Below, in pieces: positions 23,913 through 31,714 of a stretch of DNA of 48,437 nucleotides (the first letter of the stretch is position 1; each line of letters opens with the position of its first letter). The DNA lies in NCBI GenBank assembly GCA_035292685.1, contig DATDPP010000009.1:1-48437 (forward strand), read 5' to 3'. The translations under genes were made by a program, and so were the position numbers. Under the pieces are notes generated by a model that saw nothing but the letters and a program-made list of their open reading frames with translations, did no database searches and had not been told where the DNA came from. The DNA is from JALYNX01 sp035292685. GTDB lineage: Bacteria > Actinomycetota > Acidimicrobiia > Spongiisociales > ZC4RG35.

Positions 23913-25160
23913 TCAGGCTCGTGCCGGGCTCAAGACACCCCGAGCCTCCAGGATCCGGCGCACCGAGGCCACCACTTCGGGGTCATACTCGTAGGCGGCT
24001 CCTGTGTGGAGATTCTCCAGCGCCTGCAGAGGCGACAGACCCTGTTGATGGACCTGCCAGTCGTAGGCGGCCGTGACCTTGATGATTCGTGAGACGATCG
24101 ATACGTCCGGGTCGGTCTGCTCGCCTGGCCTTCGATAGGACTCGTATTGGCGCCGGACATGTTCGGCCACCCGGTCCAGATAAGGGGACTCAGCAATGAT
24201 CTCCGCACTCCAGCGTGCGATGTCGCCGTTGGTGTAACCCATCCGGACGATCTGGGGCTCGTTCAGACTTACCCTCCCGATGTCGTGCATCAGGCCTGCA
24301 TACTCGACATCTTCGACCTGCGCCGGGCCCATCCCCATCTCCTTGCCCACCGCCGATGCCAGTTCGGTGGTGCGGTCGGCGTGACCGTCGACCCCCAGAC
24401 CCGATACCTCGGGAATCCGAGCCAGCGCCCTGATCGTCTGTTTGTAGGTGACTTTGGTCTTCTGGAACCTGCTGAAGGCGGAGTGGGCAAATGAGTAAGG
24501 GAGCAGGGCAATCGGGAGTGCCCACCAACCCAGGGCCGGGTACAACTCACCGAAGAGCGCACCAGTCAGGGTGAGACCCAAGAACACGTTGAGGTCGTGA
24601 AGCGCCGATCGAGCCAGATAGGCGCGGGGGAGCTCACCGGGTCGCAGGACGAGGGCTGCCCGCAAGACGACCTCGACCGCGATCCAGGCGAGCAGCGCCA
24701 CACCGAAGGGGACGAGGTCTAGCCAGCCGCCGGAACCATCTGCAAATGCCCCCACCCGCATTGCCGAGTAGACGGTCGCATAGGTGACATAGCCGACGAA
24801 GCGACGGGTGAGGGTGGGAAGGACATCGACGTGTTTCTCGCCGCGGGCCAATCCGAGGGCCCACACGATGGCCAACCCGATCCCGTAGATCGCGATCGAC
24901 GCGGCCAGATCGACGCGTCCGGATTCCGGGGTCAGGACGAAGGGAATGGCAGCCGCCACTGCTATTCCGGTTGTGAACCTGTTGCCCGAGTTCGAGGTGG
25001 CGACTTCCACCAACGAACCGATGGCCAGCACCGTGACCCCAACCGCGATCCCGAAGGGATCGGTGGTGGCCAGCGTGGCCGCATAAAACCCGATGCCACC
25101 GGCCACGAACGGGAACATCCAGGAGACCACGGTCACGGCGCGGGGGTGCCAGTTAGCCAC
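23913..25160 (-). CDS. Membrane HD-domain protein, degenerate HD-GYP
   Basis: A 415-aa protein. The N-terminal half has about seven hydrophobic segments (to residue 225). The C-terminal half is an HD domain: DGHADRTTELASAVGKEMG, GLMHDIGRVSL (HD pair) and KVTAAYDWQ (last Asp of the metal site). Compared with the neighbour upstream (25153-26586), the HHE and GYP-like parts are replaced by EHVRRQYESYRRPGE, so c-di-GMP cleavage is doubtful; another phosphodiesterase activity or a sensory role is possible. GTG 25160 overlaps the upstream stop by 8 nt, so the two HD proteins are coupled. Confidence 0.78.
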   Translation of the reverse strand: MANWHPRAVTVVSWMFPFVAGGIGFYAATLATTDPFGIAVGVTVLAIGSLVEVATSNSGNRFTTGIAVAAAIPFVLTPESGRVDLAASIAIYGIGLAIVWALGLARGEKHVDVLPTLTRRFVGYVTYATVYSAMRVGAFADGSGGWLDLVPFGVALLAWIAVEVVLRAALVLRPGELPRAYLARSALHDLNVFLGLTLTGALFGELYPALGWWALPIALLPYSFAHSAFSRFQKTKVTYKQTIRALARIPEVSGLGVDGHADRTTELASAVGKEMGMGPAQVEDVEYAGLMHDIGRVSLNEPQIVRMGYTNGDIARWSAEIIAESPYLDRVAEHVRRQYESYRRPGEQTDPDVSIVSRIIKVTAAYDWQVHQQGLSPLQALENLHTGAAYEYDPEVVASVRRILEARGVLSPARA

Positions 25161-26586
25161 GCAGAGTCAACTCCGGCTCCTCGGCGAGACGACGCGCCAT
25201 CTCCTCGTCGTTCACATGGGGGGCGCCCCAATTCCGACCTGTCTTGTTGAGTGCCTTTTCGAAAGCATCGACCACGTCGGGGTGGAACTGCCCACCCGAG
25301 TGGCGGCGCAACTCGCGGATGGCGTATTGCTGGGAGAGTGCCATTCGGTATGACCGTGCCGAGGTCATCGCGTCAAAGGCGTCGGCGACCCCGACGATGC
25401 AGGCCTCGAGACTCGGCGTCTCGCCCTCGGTGTGTCCCCGACCCCCGTAGCCGGTGCCGTCGAAGTTGCTGTGATGGCCGGAGGCAATCTCAACCATCGG
25501 CTGGAGGAAATCGACCTCGGCGAGGATCTCCTCGACGAGATGGGCATGGGTCTGCATCTCGGCGTATTCCTCGTCATCGAGACGCCCCCGCTTCCGGATC
25601 AGCTCGGTCGGCACTGCCAGCTTGCCCAGATCGTGGATGAGAGCCGCCCACCGCACCTTCTCCAGCTGGGTCCCGGTGAACCCGAGCTCCTCACCGATCA
25701 TCTGGGCGAAGACGGCGACTCGTTCGGTGTGGCCACGGGTGTACATGTCCTTGGCCTCGAGGGTCTTGACAAACCCCCGAATCGAGCCGATATGGGATTC
25801 CCGGAGCTGGGAGAAGGCGTAGAGGGACATGTGGCCGATGGCGTACACCCCGACCGTGAGGACCAGGACCGCCTCTCTGTCGGCGATCAGATAGGCGGCC
25901 CCGATCAGGCCACCGAGCAGACCCATCGCAACCTGACCCAGGAAGAGGATATGCATCTGGGACCAGGGTTGGAGGTTGTCCTTGCCAAAGACGGTTTTCA
26001 CCGCCATGCGGATAAGGACGCTTTGGACCGTCGCATAGGCAAGGGCGGCCAGGGCCGTGGCCACCGCCACCCGCACCAGGTTGGCGGTGGTGAGGTTCTG
26101 GAGATAGCCGAGATTGACGTCCAGGAGGAATCCGGCCACCGCCCCCGCCATCACGAATTGACCGAAGTTGGCGAGGGGTTGGAACCACCGCTTCTCTTTG
26201 AAGTCGAGCGGGGTGAACATCGCCATCCCACCCATCAGGGCCATGGCGAACATGGCATCGGAATCGGGCTGAATGGCAAAGATGACGCCGGCGGTCATCG
26301 CCACCATCACTGACGAGGACTGAAGCAAACGGTCGTTGACCTCGACCGCAAAGAACTCGAGCAGGACGAACAGGGCGGTGAAGGGGAACCAGATCAACCA
26401 GTTGGGCGGGTCCGACACCGAGTAGGTGACGATCAGGGTGAGAATGCCCGTAAGAGAATAGGGCACAGCGATCTTGAGACGTCGCTGCACCGTGGGGCGG
26501 AGACGGCCGAACCAGCCCCTAAGCGCTGTGTTGCTTTTCAGTTTCATGGGAGACCCCGAGGTGGGTGGTGAGCCGGCGTCTTTCAT
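25153..26586 (-). CDS. Membrane HD-GYP-type phosphodiesterase (GYG variant)
   Basis: A 477-aa protein. About eight hydrophobic segments lie in residues 35-260. An HD-GYP-like domain follows: TRGHTERVAVFAQMIGEELG, ALIHDLGKLAVP, GHHSNFDGTGYGGRGH and VADAFDAMTSARSYR. Active HD-GYP enzymes hydrolyse cyclic di-GMP; here the GYP triplet reads GYG, while the HD, HH and D residues are kept. The membrane part resembles MASE-like sensor regions. ATG 26586 shares bases with the TGA of a small ORF (TGATG); ATG 26547 (MKLKSN) is an alternative start. Confidence 0.85.
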   Translation of the reverse strand: MKDAGSPPTSGSPMKLKSNTALRGWFGRLRPTVQRRLKIAVPYSLTGILTLIVTYSVSDPPNWLIWFPFTALFVLLEFFAVEVNDRLLQSSSVMVAMTAGVIFAIQPDSDAMFAMALMGGMAMFTPLDFKEKRWFQPLANFGQFVMAGAVAGFLLDVNLGYLQNLTTANLVRVAVATALAALAYATVQSVLIRMAVKTVFGKDNLQPWSQMHILFLGQVAMGLLGGLIGAAYLIADREAVLVLTVGVYAIGHMSLYAFSQLRESHIGSIRGFVKTLEAKDMYTRGHTERVAVFAQMIGEELGFTGTQLEKVRWAALIHDLGKLAVPTELIRKRGRLDDEEYAEMQTHAHLVEEILAEVDFLQPMVEIASGHHSNFDGTGYGGRGHTEGETPSLEACIVGVADAFDAMTSARSYRMALSQQYAIRELRRHSGGQFHPDVVDAFEKALNKTGRNWGAPHVNDEEMARRLAEEPELTLRG

Positions 26587-26675
26587 CAGCCGATTCGGGA
26601 TGAAGCCGAGCCTGCGGCTATCACGGCAGCGAGGCTTGCGGCAGCAGCGAGAATGCGGATCAAACGGGCCTTCAT
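26586..26675 (-). CDS. Putative 29-aa hydrophobic small protein
   Basis: Short ORF MKARLIRILAAAASLAAVI continuing to AAGSASSRIG: a basic N-terminus followed by an Ala-rich hydrophobic helix. AAGGTGAG lies about 10 nt upstream of ATG 26675. Its stop overlaps the HD-GYP start as TGATG, as expected for a coupling leader or a small membrane partner. A longer version from ATG 26702 is possible. No homologue is known to me. Confidence 0.35.
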   Translation of the reverse strand: MKARLIRILAAAASLAAVIAAGSASSRIG

Positions 26676-27011
26676 ACTGTGACGCTCACCTTCGGTTTTC
26701 ATATTTGGCCGACGTTGTGCTGCCGACCAGACGTTCCGCTCCGCTGGGGTAGATGGCGTCCAATTGCTTACAAGGCCGACGTCTGACGCCGGTCTCACCC
26801 GGTTCCCGTTGTCACGGGAACTCTTCACATGTCAAGAAGGTCCCTGACTTCGCCCGCCACGGACCGGAGCAGTTTGGTCAAAGACCTCGATGCCCCACGT
26901 TCCCATGAATAGCTCCAGCACCCCGCAATCTAGACCTTATGGCTATTAGGGACAAGGGAAAGGGTCGACTATCCCCTCGGGGGAAGACAGTCGGCTGTAC
27001 CCTGACCGGGC
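26676..27011. other. 336-bp divergent intergenic region
   Basis: This is the longest stretch without a clear gene. It holds a perfect hairpin GTTCCCGT-TGTC-ACGGGAAC (26802-26821), two copies of ggccgacgt (26707-26715, 26774-26782) and a short tcccc/gggga hairpin near 26970. Read on the minus strand toward the HD-GYP gene it could be a structured leader, but it does not match the conserved core of any riboswitch I can recall. The plus end carries the -10 for the gene at 27012. Confidence 0.4.
26998..27003 (+). promoter_or_regulatory. Leaderless-type -10 for gene at 27012
   Basis: TACCCT preceded by TG (tgTACCCT), 8 nt before ATG 27012. Confidence 0.5.
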
Positions 27012-27632
27012 ATGGACGTAGTCGCATTCCAGGAAAAGATCAGGCGAATCGAGGGTGTGGAAGCAGCCCGGGTGGTTACGGGAAACGGGCAGATCTCCGA
27101 GATCCATGTCCTGGCGCGGCGCAACAAGGCTCCGAAACAGCTGGTGAGGGACGTCCAATCCCTGGGGCAGGCACTGTTCGGCCAGGAGATCGACCGGCGT
27201 GTGGTCTCGGTGGTTCAACTGGCAGATTCCGATTTGGAGGGCGGCTTCCGCCCCGCCCTCATCGACGTGGCCGAGATCCTCGAGGGATCACGCGCCCAGG
27301 TCACCGTCAGCCTGCGCTGGCAGGACGAGATCCTGTCCGGGACCTCACAAGGCGCGGCAGCTGCCTCGACCCGGGCCCGCCAGATCGCCGAAGCGACCCT
27401 GGATGCGATTCGTCAAGGGATAAACAAGGAAGTGGCGCTTGCCGTTTCCTCGATGGACGTCCCGCTTCTCGGCAACCGCAAAGTTGCCGTCGCCCAGGTG
27501 GTGGTGGTCACCGAAGCCACCGAGCGGATGCTGATCGGTTGCGCCTACGTGGAGGATGAGGAGGGCCGGGCCGTGGTTCGAGCCGTGCTCGATGCCCTAA
27601 ACCGCTTCCTTCCCGACCTCAAACTCTCCTGA
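27012..27632 (+). CDS. Conserved-looking hypothetical protein (206 aa)
   Basis: A soluble 206-aa protein without signal or membrane segments. The N-terminal part (IEGVEAARVVTGNGQISEIHVLARRNKAPKQ read as strand-helix) is followed by VRDVQSLGQALFGQEIDRRVVSVVQL. A second half has two long strands (SLRWQDEILSGTS; VAQVVVVTEATERMLIGCAYV) around an Ala-rich helix. I have a vague impression of similar uncharacterised actinobacterial proteins but cannot name a family. It ends in CTGA where the transferase-like gene begins, so the two are probably co-translated. Confidence 0.75.
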   Translation: MDVVAFQEKIRRIEGVEAARVVTGNGQISEIHVLARRNKAPKQLVRDVQSLGQALFGQEIDRRVVSVVQLADSDLEGGFRPALIDVAEILEGSRAQVTVSLRWQDEILSGTSQGAAAASTRARQIAEATLDAIRQGINKEVALAVSSMDVPLLGNRKVAVAQVVVVTEATERMLIGCAYVEDEEGRAVVRAVLDALNRFLPDLKLS

Positions 27633-29179
27633 CACACGCCGTCGTCACCCCGCATCGGCTATCCGCGGAAGCGGCCCGTCGGATCCTGCTTGCCGGCGGC
27701 AATGCGATCGACGCCGCCATCGGGGCCACCGCCGCCCAAGGGGTCGTGGCGCCGGAGACCTGTGGCATCGGAGGCGATCTCTTTGCCCTGGTTCATCGTC
27801 CGGGTTGGGATCGGCCCCGCGCTATGAACGCCTCGGGAAGGGCGGGCTCCAACGCCGACCCTGATTCCCTGCGATCAATCGGGCACACCGAGATACCCCG
27901 TGATCATCCCCTGACTGTGACCGTGCCCGGCTGTGTCGACGGCTGGGCCGCGCTTTCGACAGAATTGGGAGCCCTCAGCCTCGCCGATTGCCTACAACCT
28001 GCGATCGAGTGCGCTGGGGAGGGCTTCGAGGTGTCCACCGAACAAGCCCGGGCGTTCGGTGACACAGCCTCTATGTATGCAAATCACCCCGCGGTGCGCG
28101 AGTTCTATCCCGATGGCGAGCCGGTCGCCCCTGGTCAGGTGGTGATCCGGACCGCACTGGCGGGCACGCTGAGGGCCATCGCCGGGGGCGGGCGCGATGC
28201 CTTCTACCGGGGTGACCCGGCCGACGAGATCGTGGCGGCGTTGGGTGGGACCGTCAACCACGACGATCTGGCCGCGCCCCATGCCGACTGGGTGACCCCG
28301 ATCGGTTGCACGGTGGCCGGACTCGCCGCTTGGACCATTCCGCCCAACTCCCAGGGTTACCTCGGCCCTGCGTCGCTGGCGGTGTTCGAGATGCTCGATC
28401 CTCCCGACAATCCCGACCAGCCCGACTGGTGGCACCTCCTGATCGAGGCCTACCGATCGGTTGCCTGGGAGCGTGACGACCTCGTGGCCGACCCCGACTC
28501 TGCCCCCCTTCCCGTAGATCTGTTGTTGGACCCGGCGCGGTTGCGGCGAGTTGCGATGACGATCGACCGTGACCGGACCGGGATTTGGCCCAGGAAGATG
28601 GGCCGGGAGTCGGGAACAGCCTATCTCTGCGTCGTCGACTCGGAGGGGATGGCGGTGTCCATGATCCAATCGAACTACTACGGGACCGGCTCGGCATTTG
28701 GCGTCCCCCGGGGTGGTTTCCTGCTCCACAATCGGGGCGCCGGGTTCACCCTTGCCCCGGGGCACCCCAACGAGTTGAGGCCGAACAAACGACCGCTGCA
28801 CACGCTCTCCCCCACCATCTGGACCGAACAAGACCGGCCGCGGTGGGTGATAGGCACCAGGGGCGGGTCGCTCCAGCCCCAATTGGTGGCTCAGGTCGCC
28901 GCCCGCGCCATCATTTCCGGACACGACCTCGAATCGACCCAGGCCGCTCCGCGCTGGACGATCAGCGACATCGGGCCCTACTCGACGCCGTTGTCAGCCA
29001 TCGAGCCCGGTCTCCCCAGATCGACCCTGGACGAGTTGCGTCGCCGGGGACATCAGATCGAGGAACTGGCCGCGATGCAGGCTGGTTGGGGACCGGCCTC
29101 GATCATCGAGGTCGATGGTGAAAACCTGCGCGCCGCCGCCGACCCTCGGGTGGACACCACAGCCGCGCTGATTTTCTAG
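27629..29179 (+). CDS. ggt: Gamma-glutamyltransferase-like Ntn hydrolase
   Basis: About 516 aa. The N-terminal GGT pattern is LLAGGNAIDAAIGATAAQGVVAPETCGIGGDLFAL. The self-cleavage site and nucleophile is Thr330 in ESGTAYLCVVDSEG, and the small subunit carries NNRG-like LLHNRGAGFTL, HTLSPTIW and RGGSLQPQLVAQV. Family enzymes cleave gamma-glutamyl bonds or acylate amines. The first GTG (27746) would remove the conserved GGNAIDAA helix. The only in-frame codon between the upstream stop and this motif that gives a natural N-terminus (THAVVTPHRLSAEAARR) is CTG 27629, overlapping the previous TGA. No signal peptide is present, unlike secreted GGTs. The 3' end abuts heptad element B. Confidence 0.83.
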   Translation: MTHAVVTPHRLSAEAARRILLAGGNAIDAAIGATAAQGVVAPETCGIGGDLFALVHRPGWDRPRAMNASGRAGSNADPDSLRSIGHTEIPRDHPLTVTVPGCVDGWAALSTELGALSLADCLQPAIECAGEGFEVSTEQARAFGDTASMYANHPAVREFYPDGEPVAPGQVVIRTALAGTLRAIAGGGRDAFYRGDPADEIVAALGGTVNHDDLAAPHADWVTPIGCTVAGLAAWTIPPNSQGYLGPASLAVFEMLDPPDNPDQPDWWHLLIEAYRSVAWERDDLVADPDSAPLPVDLLLDPARLRRVAMTIDRDRTGIWPRKMGRESGTAYLCVVDSEGMAVSMIQSNYYGTGSAFGVPRGGFLLHNRGAGFTLAPGHPNELRPNKRPLHTLSPTIWTEQDRPRWVIGTRGGSLQPQLVAQVAARAIISGHDLESTQAAPRWTISDIGPYSTPLSAIEPGLPRSTLDELRRRGHQIEELAAMQAGWGPASIIEVDGENLRAAADPRVDTTAALIF

Positions 29180-29180
29180 A

Positions 29181-29250
29181 TCGTTCTCCGTTATCCGTTT
29201 TTCCGTCTTCCGGAATACGGATTACGGATTACGGATTACGGATTACGGAT
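29181..29250. repeat. Heptad-phased palindromic element B
   Basis: Ten 7-nt units in one phase: tcgttct, ccgttat, ccgtttt, tccgtct, tccggaa, then tacggat five times. The ccgt half can pair with the acgg half to give a long imperfect hairpin centred near 29212. It lies between convergent genes and covers the last codons and stop (29238-29236) of the oxidoreductase gene (ending IRNP). Confidence 0.8.
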
Positions 29251-30255
29251 CTGCCTGATCACCTCGGTCGTCACCTCGCGGTCCAAGATCACAGCCGACC
29301 GGACGGCGTAGAAACCCACCCGTTGCACCCGATCTCCGTAACGCTCCCTGATCGCGGTCCCCAGGCGGTCGATGGGGGCCGCCACCCCGACCTCGAGCAC
29401 TGCCTCGTCGGGGACCACCGCCGCCATCTCAGCCCATTGGCCCCTTTTTGACATCGCGTTCAACTCGCCACCGAAGTCCCAATCATTGGCCTCGAGCACC
29501 GGCTGATACGAGGGGGTCGATGCGTAGAAGGAGATCTGTTGCCGCACCGGGGCCATGGCCTGCTCGATCTCGGTGTCGGTCTCACCGGTCATGACGAAGA
29601 CCGTGGTCGCCCTCTCCACATCGGACAGTGATCGCCCGGCGCCGCCGGCGCCGGCGGAGATGCCGGGAAGCACCACTTTGTCCAGATAACGGGTGGTGTG
29701 AAAGGGATGAACGTGGAAGCCGTCACATAGCTCACCGGCCAGCCGGCTCAAGTGCGGCCCCACCCCGGCGATGTACACCGGGATATCCGCGTTGGGAATC
29801 GGACCGGGGTCGAAGAAGGGTGTCATCAGGGAGAGGTTGTAGAACTCCCCCTCGTGCTTGAGGGGGGTCGAGCCCTGCCAGGCTTCCCAGATTGCCCGCA
29901 AGGCCAGGATGTAGTCGCGAAGACGGGGCCCGGGCCGGTCCCAGGTGGAGGCGAATCGGCGCACGATGTGAGCCCGCACCTGGGTGCCCAGCCCGAGCAG
30001 GAACCTGCCGTGGGATAGCCGGGCGAGATCCCATGCCGCCATGGCAGTCACCATCGGCGACCGGGGGAAGGCCAGGGCAATGGCGGTGCCCAGATCCAGA
30101 TCGGGAGACTCGTCCCCTGCCAGGAGCAAGGGAAAGAATGGGTCGTATTGGGTTTCGCTCGAAAAGAAGCCGTCGTAACCCAGCTCGGCGGCGTGCCGGG
30201 CGGCCGCCCTCGCTTCCTCGGGAGGTCTGGGCGGGAAGTAGTAGTCCACCTTCAT
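29236..30255 (-). CDS. LLM-class (F420-dependent type) oxidoreductase
   Basis: A 339-aa luciferase-like (beta/alpha)8 protein. ELGYDGFFSSETQYDPF, LGTAIALAFPRSPMVTAMAAWDLARLSHGRFLLGLGTQ, YIAGVGPHLSRLAGELCDGFHVHPFHT and VTTEVIRQI are typical of actinobacterial LLM oxidoreductases that use F420 or FMN. The substrate is unknown. ATG 30255 is preceded by TACGCT at 7 nt on the minus strand, preferred over GTG 30258. The 3' end is in repeat element B. Confidence 0.88.
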   Translation of the reverse strand: MKVDYYFPPRPPEEARAAARHAAELGYDGFFSSETQYDPFFPLLLAGDESPDLDLGTAIALAFPRSPMVTAMAAWDLARLSHGRFLLGLGTQVRAHIVRRFASTWDRPGPRLRDYILALRAIWEAWQGSTPLKHEGEFYNLSLMTPFFDPGPIPNADIPVYIAGVGPHLSRLAGELCDGFHVHPFHTTRYLDKVVLPGISAGAGGAGRSLSDVERATTVFVMTGETDTEIEQAMAPVRQQISFYASTPSYQPVLEANDWDFGGELNAMSKRGQWAEMAAVVPDEAVLEVGVAAPIDRLGTAIRERYGDRVQRVGFYAVRSAVILDREVTTEVIRQIRNP

Positions 30256-30262
30256 CACGGCC

Positions 30263-30268
30263 AGCGTA
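30263..30268 (-). promoter_or_regulatory. Leaderless-type -10 for LLM oxidoreductase
   Basis: TACGCT on the minus strand, 7 nt before ATG 30255. Confidence 0.5.
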
Positions 30269-30286
30269 GAGACGAGCCGGGATGGG

Positions 30287-30292
30287 TAGCCT
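30287..30292 (+). promoter_or_regulatory. Leaderless-type -10 for HhH protein
   Basis: TAGCCT, 8 nt before GTG 30301; it supports that GTG as the start. Confidence 0.45.
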
Positions 30293-30300
30293 GGGAACCT

Positions 30301-30624
30301 GTGATCAAGAAAGTTGCGAAGATCGTCGGGCTCGTCGCCGGGGCGGCGGCCATCGCATGGGCGATGCGAGACCGCTTCATCTCGGTGGCGACTTCGCGCG
30401 AGCCCGTGCCCCCCACCTTCCGAACCACCGCACCGAAGCCGCCTTCTCCCGGCATCGACGTGATCGACGGCATTGGACCGGTATTTGCACAGCGACTGAA
30501 GAGCGCAGGCATCCAGAACGCGGCCAAGCTCGCTGGGGCGTCACCCGACCGGGTGGCCGAGGCGGCGGGCGTGAGCGCAGCCCGAGCTCGGTCGTGGATC
30601 GAGCAAGCACAGTCGATCAACTGA
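30301..30624 (+). CDS. Helix-hairpin-helix protein with N-terminal membrane helix
   Basis: A 107-aa protein. An N-terminal hydrophobic segment (VAKIVGLVAGAAAIAWAM, about residues 5-22) is followed by a Pro-rich linker and a C-terminal HhH-type domain, IDVIDGIGPVFAQRLKSAG and AKLAGASPDRVAEAAGVSAARARSWIEQA. Such domains bind DNA or act as protein modules (DUF4332-like). GTG 30301 is picked because of the -10 at 8 nt; an in-frame start at 30148 would lie inside the divergent gene. It is 3 nt upstream of rlmN and probably co-transcribed. Confidence 0.72.
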   Translation: MIKKVAKIVGLVAGAAAIAWAMRDRFISVATSREPVPPTFRTTAPKPPSPGIDVIDGIGPVFAQRLKSAGIQNAAKLAGASPDRVAEAAGVSAARARSWIEQAQSIN

Positions 30625-30627
30625 CAG

Positions 30628-31668
30628 ATGCCCTATCTCCAAGCTCCCGAGAGCCTGGGAGAGTTCCTCGAGGGTGAGCCTCGGTACCGGGCGGATCAAC
30701 TGAGGGATTGGCTCTACAAGACCCCGGTTCTCCGACCTGAGGCAATGACCAACCTCCCGGGGAGGATCCGCGATCGTCTGGAGGGCCGGCTATGGCCCTT
30801 CGCGGTCGAGATGGAGCAATCCGGCGACAAGGGACGGACCCGGAAATGGTTGTTCCGTGCTCCCGACGGCGCGGCGATCGAGTCGGTGCTGATGGGCTAT
30901 TCGCGAAGAGCGACCCTTTGCATCTCGAGTCAGGCGGGATGCGCCCTGGGTTGTACCTTCTGCGCAACCGGACAATTCGGTTTCGAGCGCAATCTGGAAG
31001 CCGGAGAGATCGTCGCCCAGGTCGCTTTCGCCCAGGCATACCTCCGTCAGATCGGGATGCCGGGAGTCCCCGATCATCTGACCAACGTCGTCTTCATGGG
31101 GATGGGTGAGCCGCTGGCGAACTACGTGCGGGTCCGAGAGGCGATCCGTCGGATGATCGAGTTCATGGGCCTGTCTGCCCGGGCCCTGACCGTATCGACG
31201 GTCGGCATCGTCCCCGGCATCAGAAGACTCGCCGACGAGCCCTGGCCGGTGTACCTGGCGATAAGCCTTCACGCCGCAGATGACGATCTCCGAAGCCGGC
31301 TCGTGCCGATAAACCGCAGATACCCCTTGCAAGAGCTCGAGGCGGCAGCAGCCGAGTACCTGGTGAAGAAGCGGCGCCGGCTTTCGATCGAATGGACGAT
31401 GATCGACGGGGTCAACGACGACTCGGATCAAGCCGGGAAACTGGCTCAGATCGCGCTCCGGCTGCGCGCCCATGTGAATCTGATAGCACTCAACCCGACG
31501 CCATTGACCGAAGACAAGGCCTCGACAAGCACCGCCATCAGGGCGTTCGCCGGGATCCTGGAGGGTCTGGGGGTCAATGTGACCATCAGAGACACCCGGG
31601 GCCGCGACATCGACGCCGCCTGCGGCCAACTTCGAGTTACCTCTGGAAAAACCAGTCTGCAGGGCTAG
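30628..31668 (+). CDS. rlmN: 23S rRNA (adenine2503-C2) methyltransferase RlmN
   Basis: A 346-aa radical-SAM enzyme that methylates A2503 of 23S rRNA and A37 of some tRNAs. The 4Fe-4S motif is CALGCTFCATG (Cys105, Cys109, Cys112). The N-terminal HhH-like accessory domain has YRADQLRDWLYK. Downstream are NVVFMGMGEPLANY and TVSTVGIVPGIRRLA; the catalytic C-terminal Cys is in DIDAACGQLR. Full length. Its TAG stop lies inside a TAGCCT that may be the -10 of the next gene. Confidence 0.96.
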   Translation: MPYLQAPESLGEFLEGEPRYRADQLRDWLYKTPVLRPEAMTNLPGRIRDRLEGRLWPFAVEMEQSGDKGRTRKWLFRAPDGAAIESVLMGYSRRATLCISSQAGCALGCTFCATGQFGFERNLEAGEIVAQVAFAQAYLRQIGMPGVPDHLTNVVFMGMGEPLANYVRVREAIRRMIEFMGLSARALTVSTVGIVPGIRRLADEPWPVYLAISLHAADDDLRSRLVPINRRYPLQELEAAAAEYLVKKRRRLSIEWTMIDGVNDDSDQAGKLAQIALRLRAHVNLIALNPTPLTEDKASTSTAIRAFAGILEGLGVNVTIRDTRGRDIDAACGQLRVTSGKTSLQG

Positions 31669-31671
31669 CCT
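31666..31671 (+). promoter_or_regulatory. Possible -10 for LysM/M23 gene
   Basis: TAGCCT begins with the rlmN stop codon; it gives a leader of about 35 nt with GAAGGAG before ATG 31715. Confidence 0.35.
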
Positions 31672-31714
31672 CGTCAGGGCGGAGCGGTTCAGGGGCTGAA
31701 GGAGCTGTGCCTTC

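Noticed and set aside
26676..26940. Riboswitch (cobalamin or cyclic dinucleotide) upstream of HD-GYP
   Set aside because: A GGGAAC...GGTGAGA string on the minus strand recalls part of the cobalamin core, but the rest of the consensus is missing, as are the conserved parts of c-di-GMP and c-di-AMP riboswitches.
29181..29250. CRISPR array or VNTR coding repeat
   Set aside because: Units are only 7 nt with no spacers, and the run is palindromic across a convergent gene junction.
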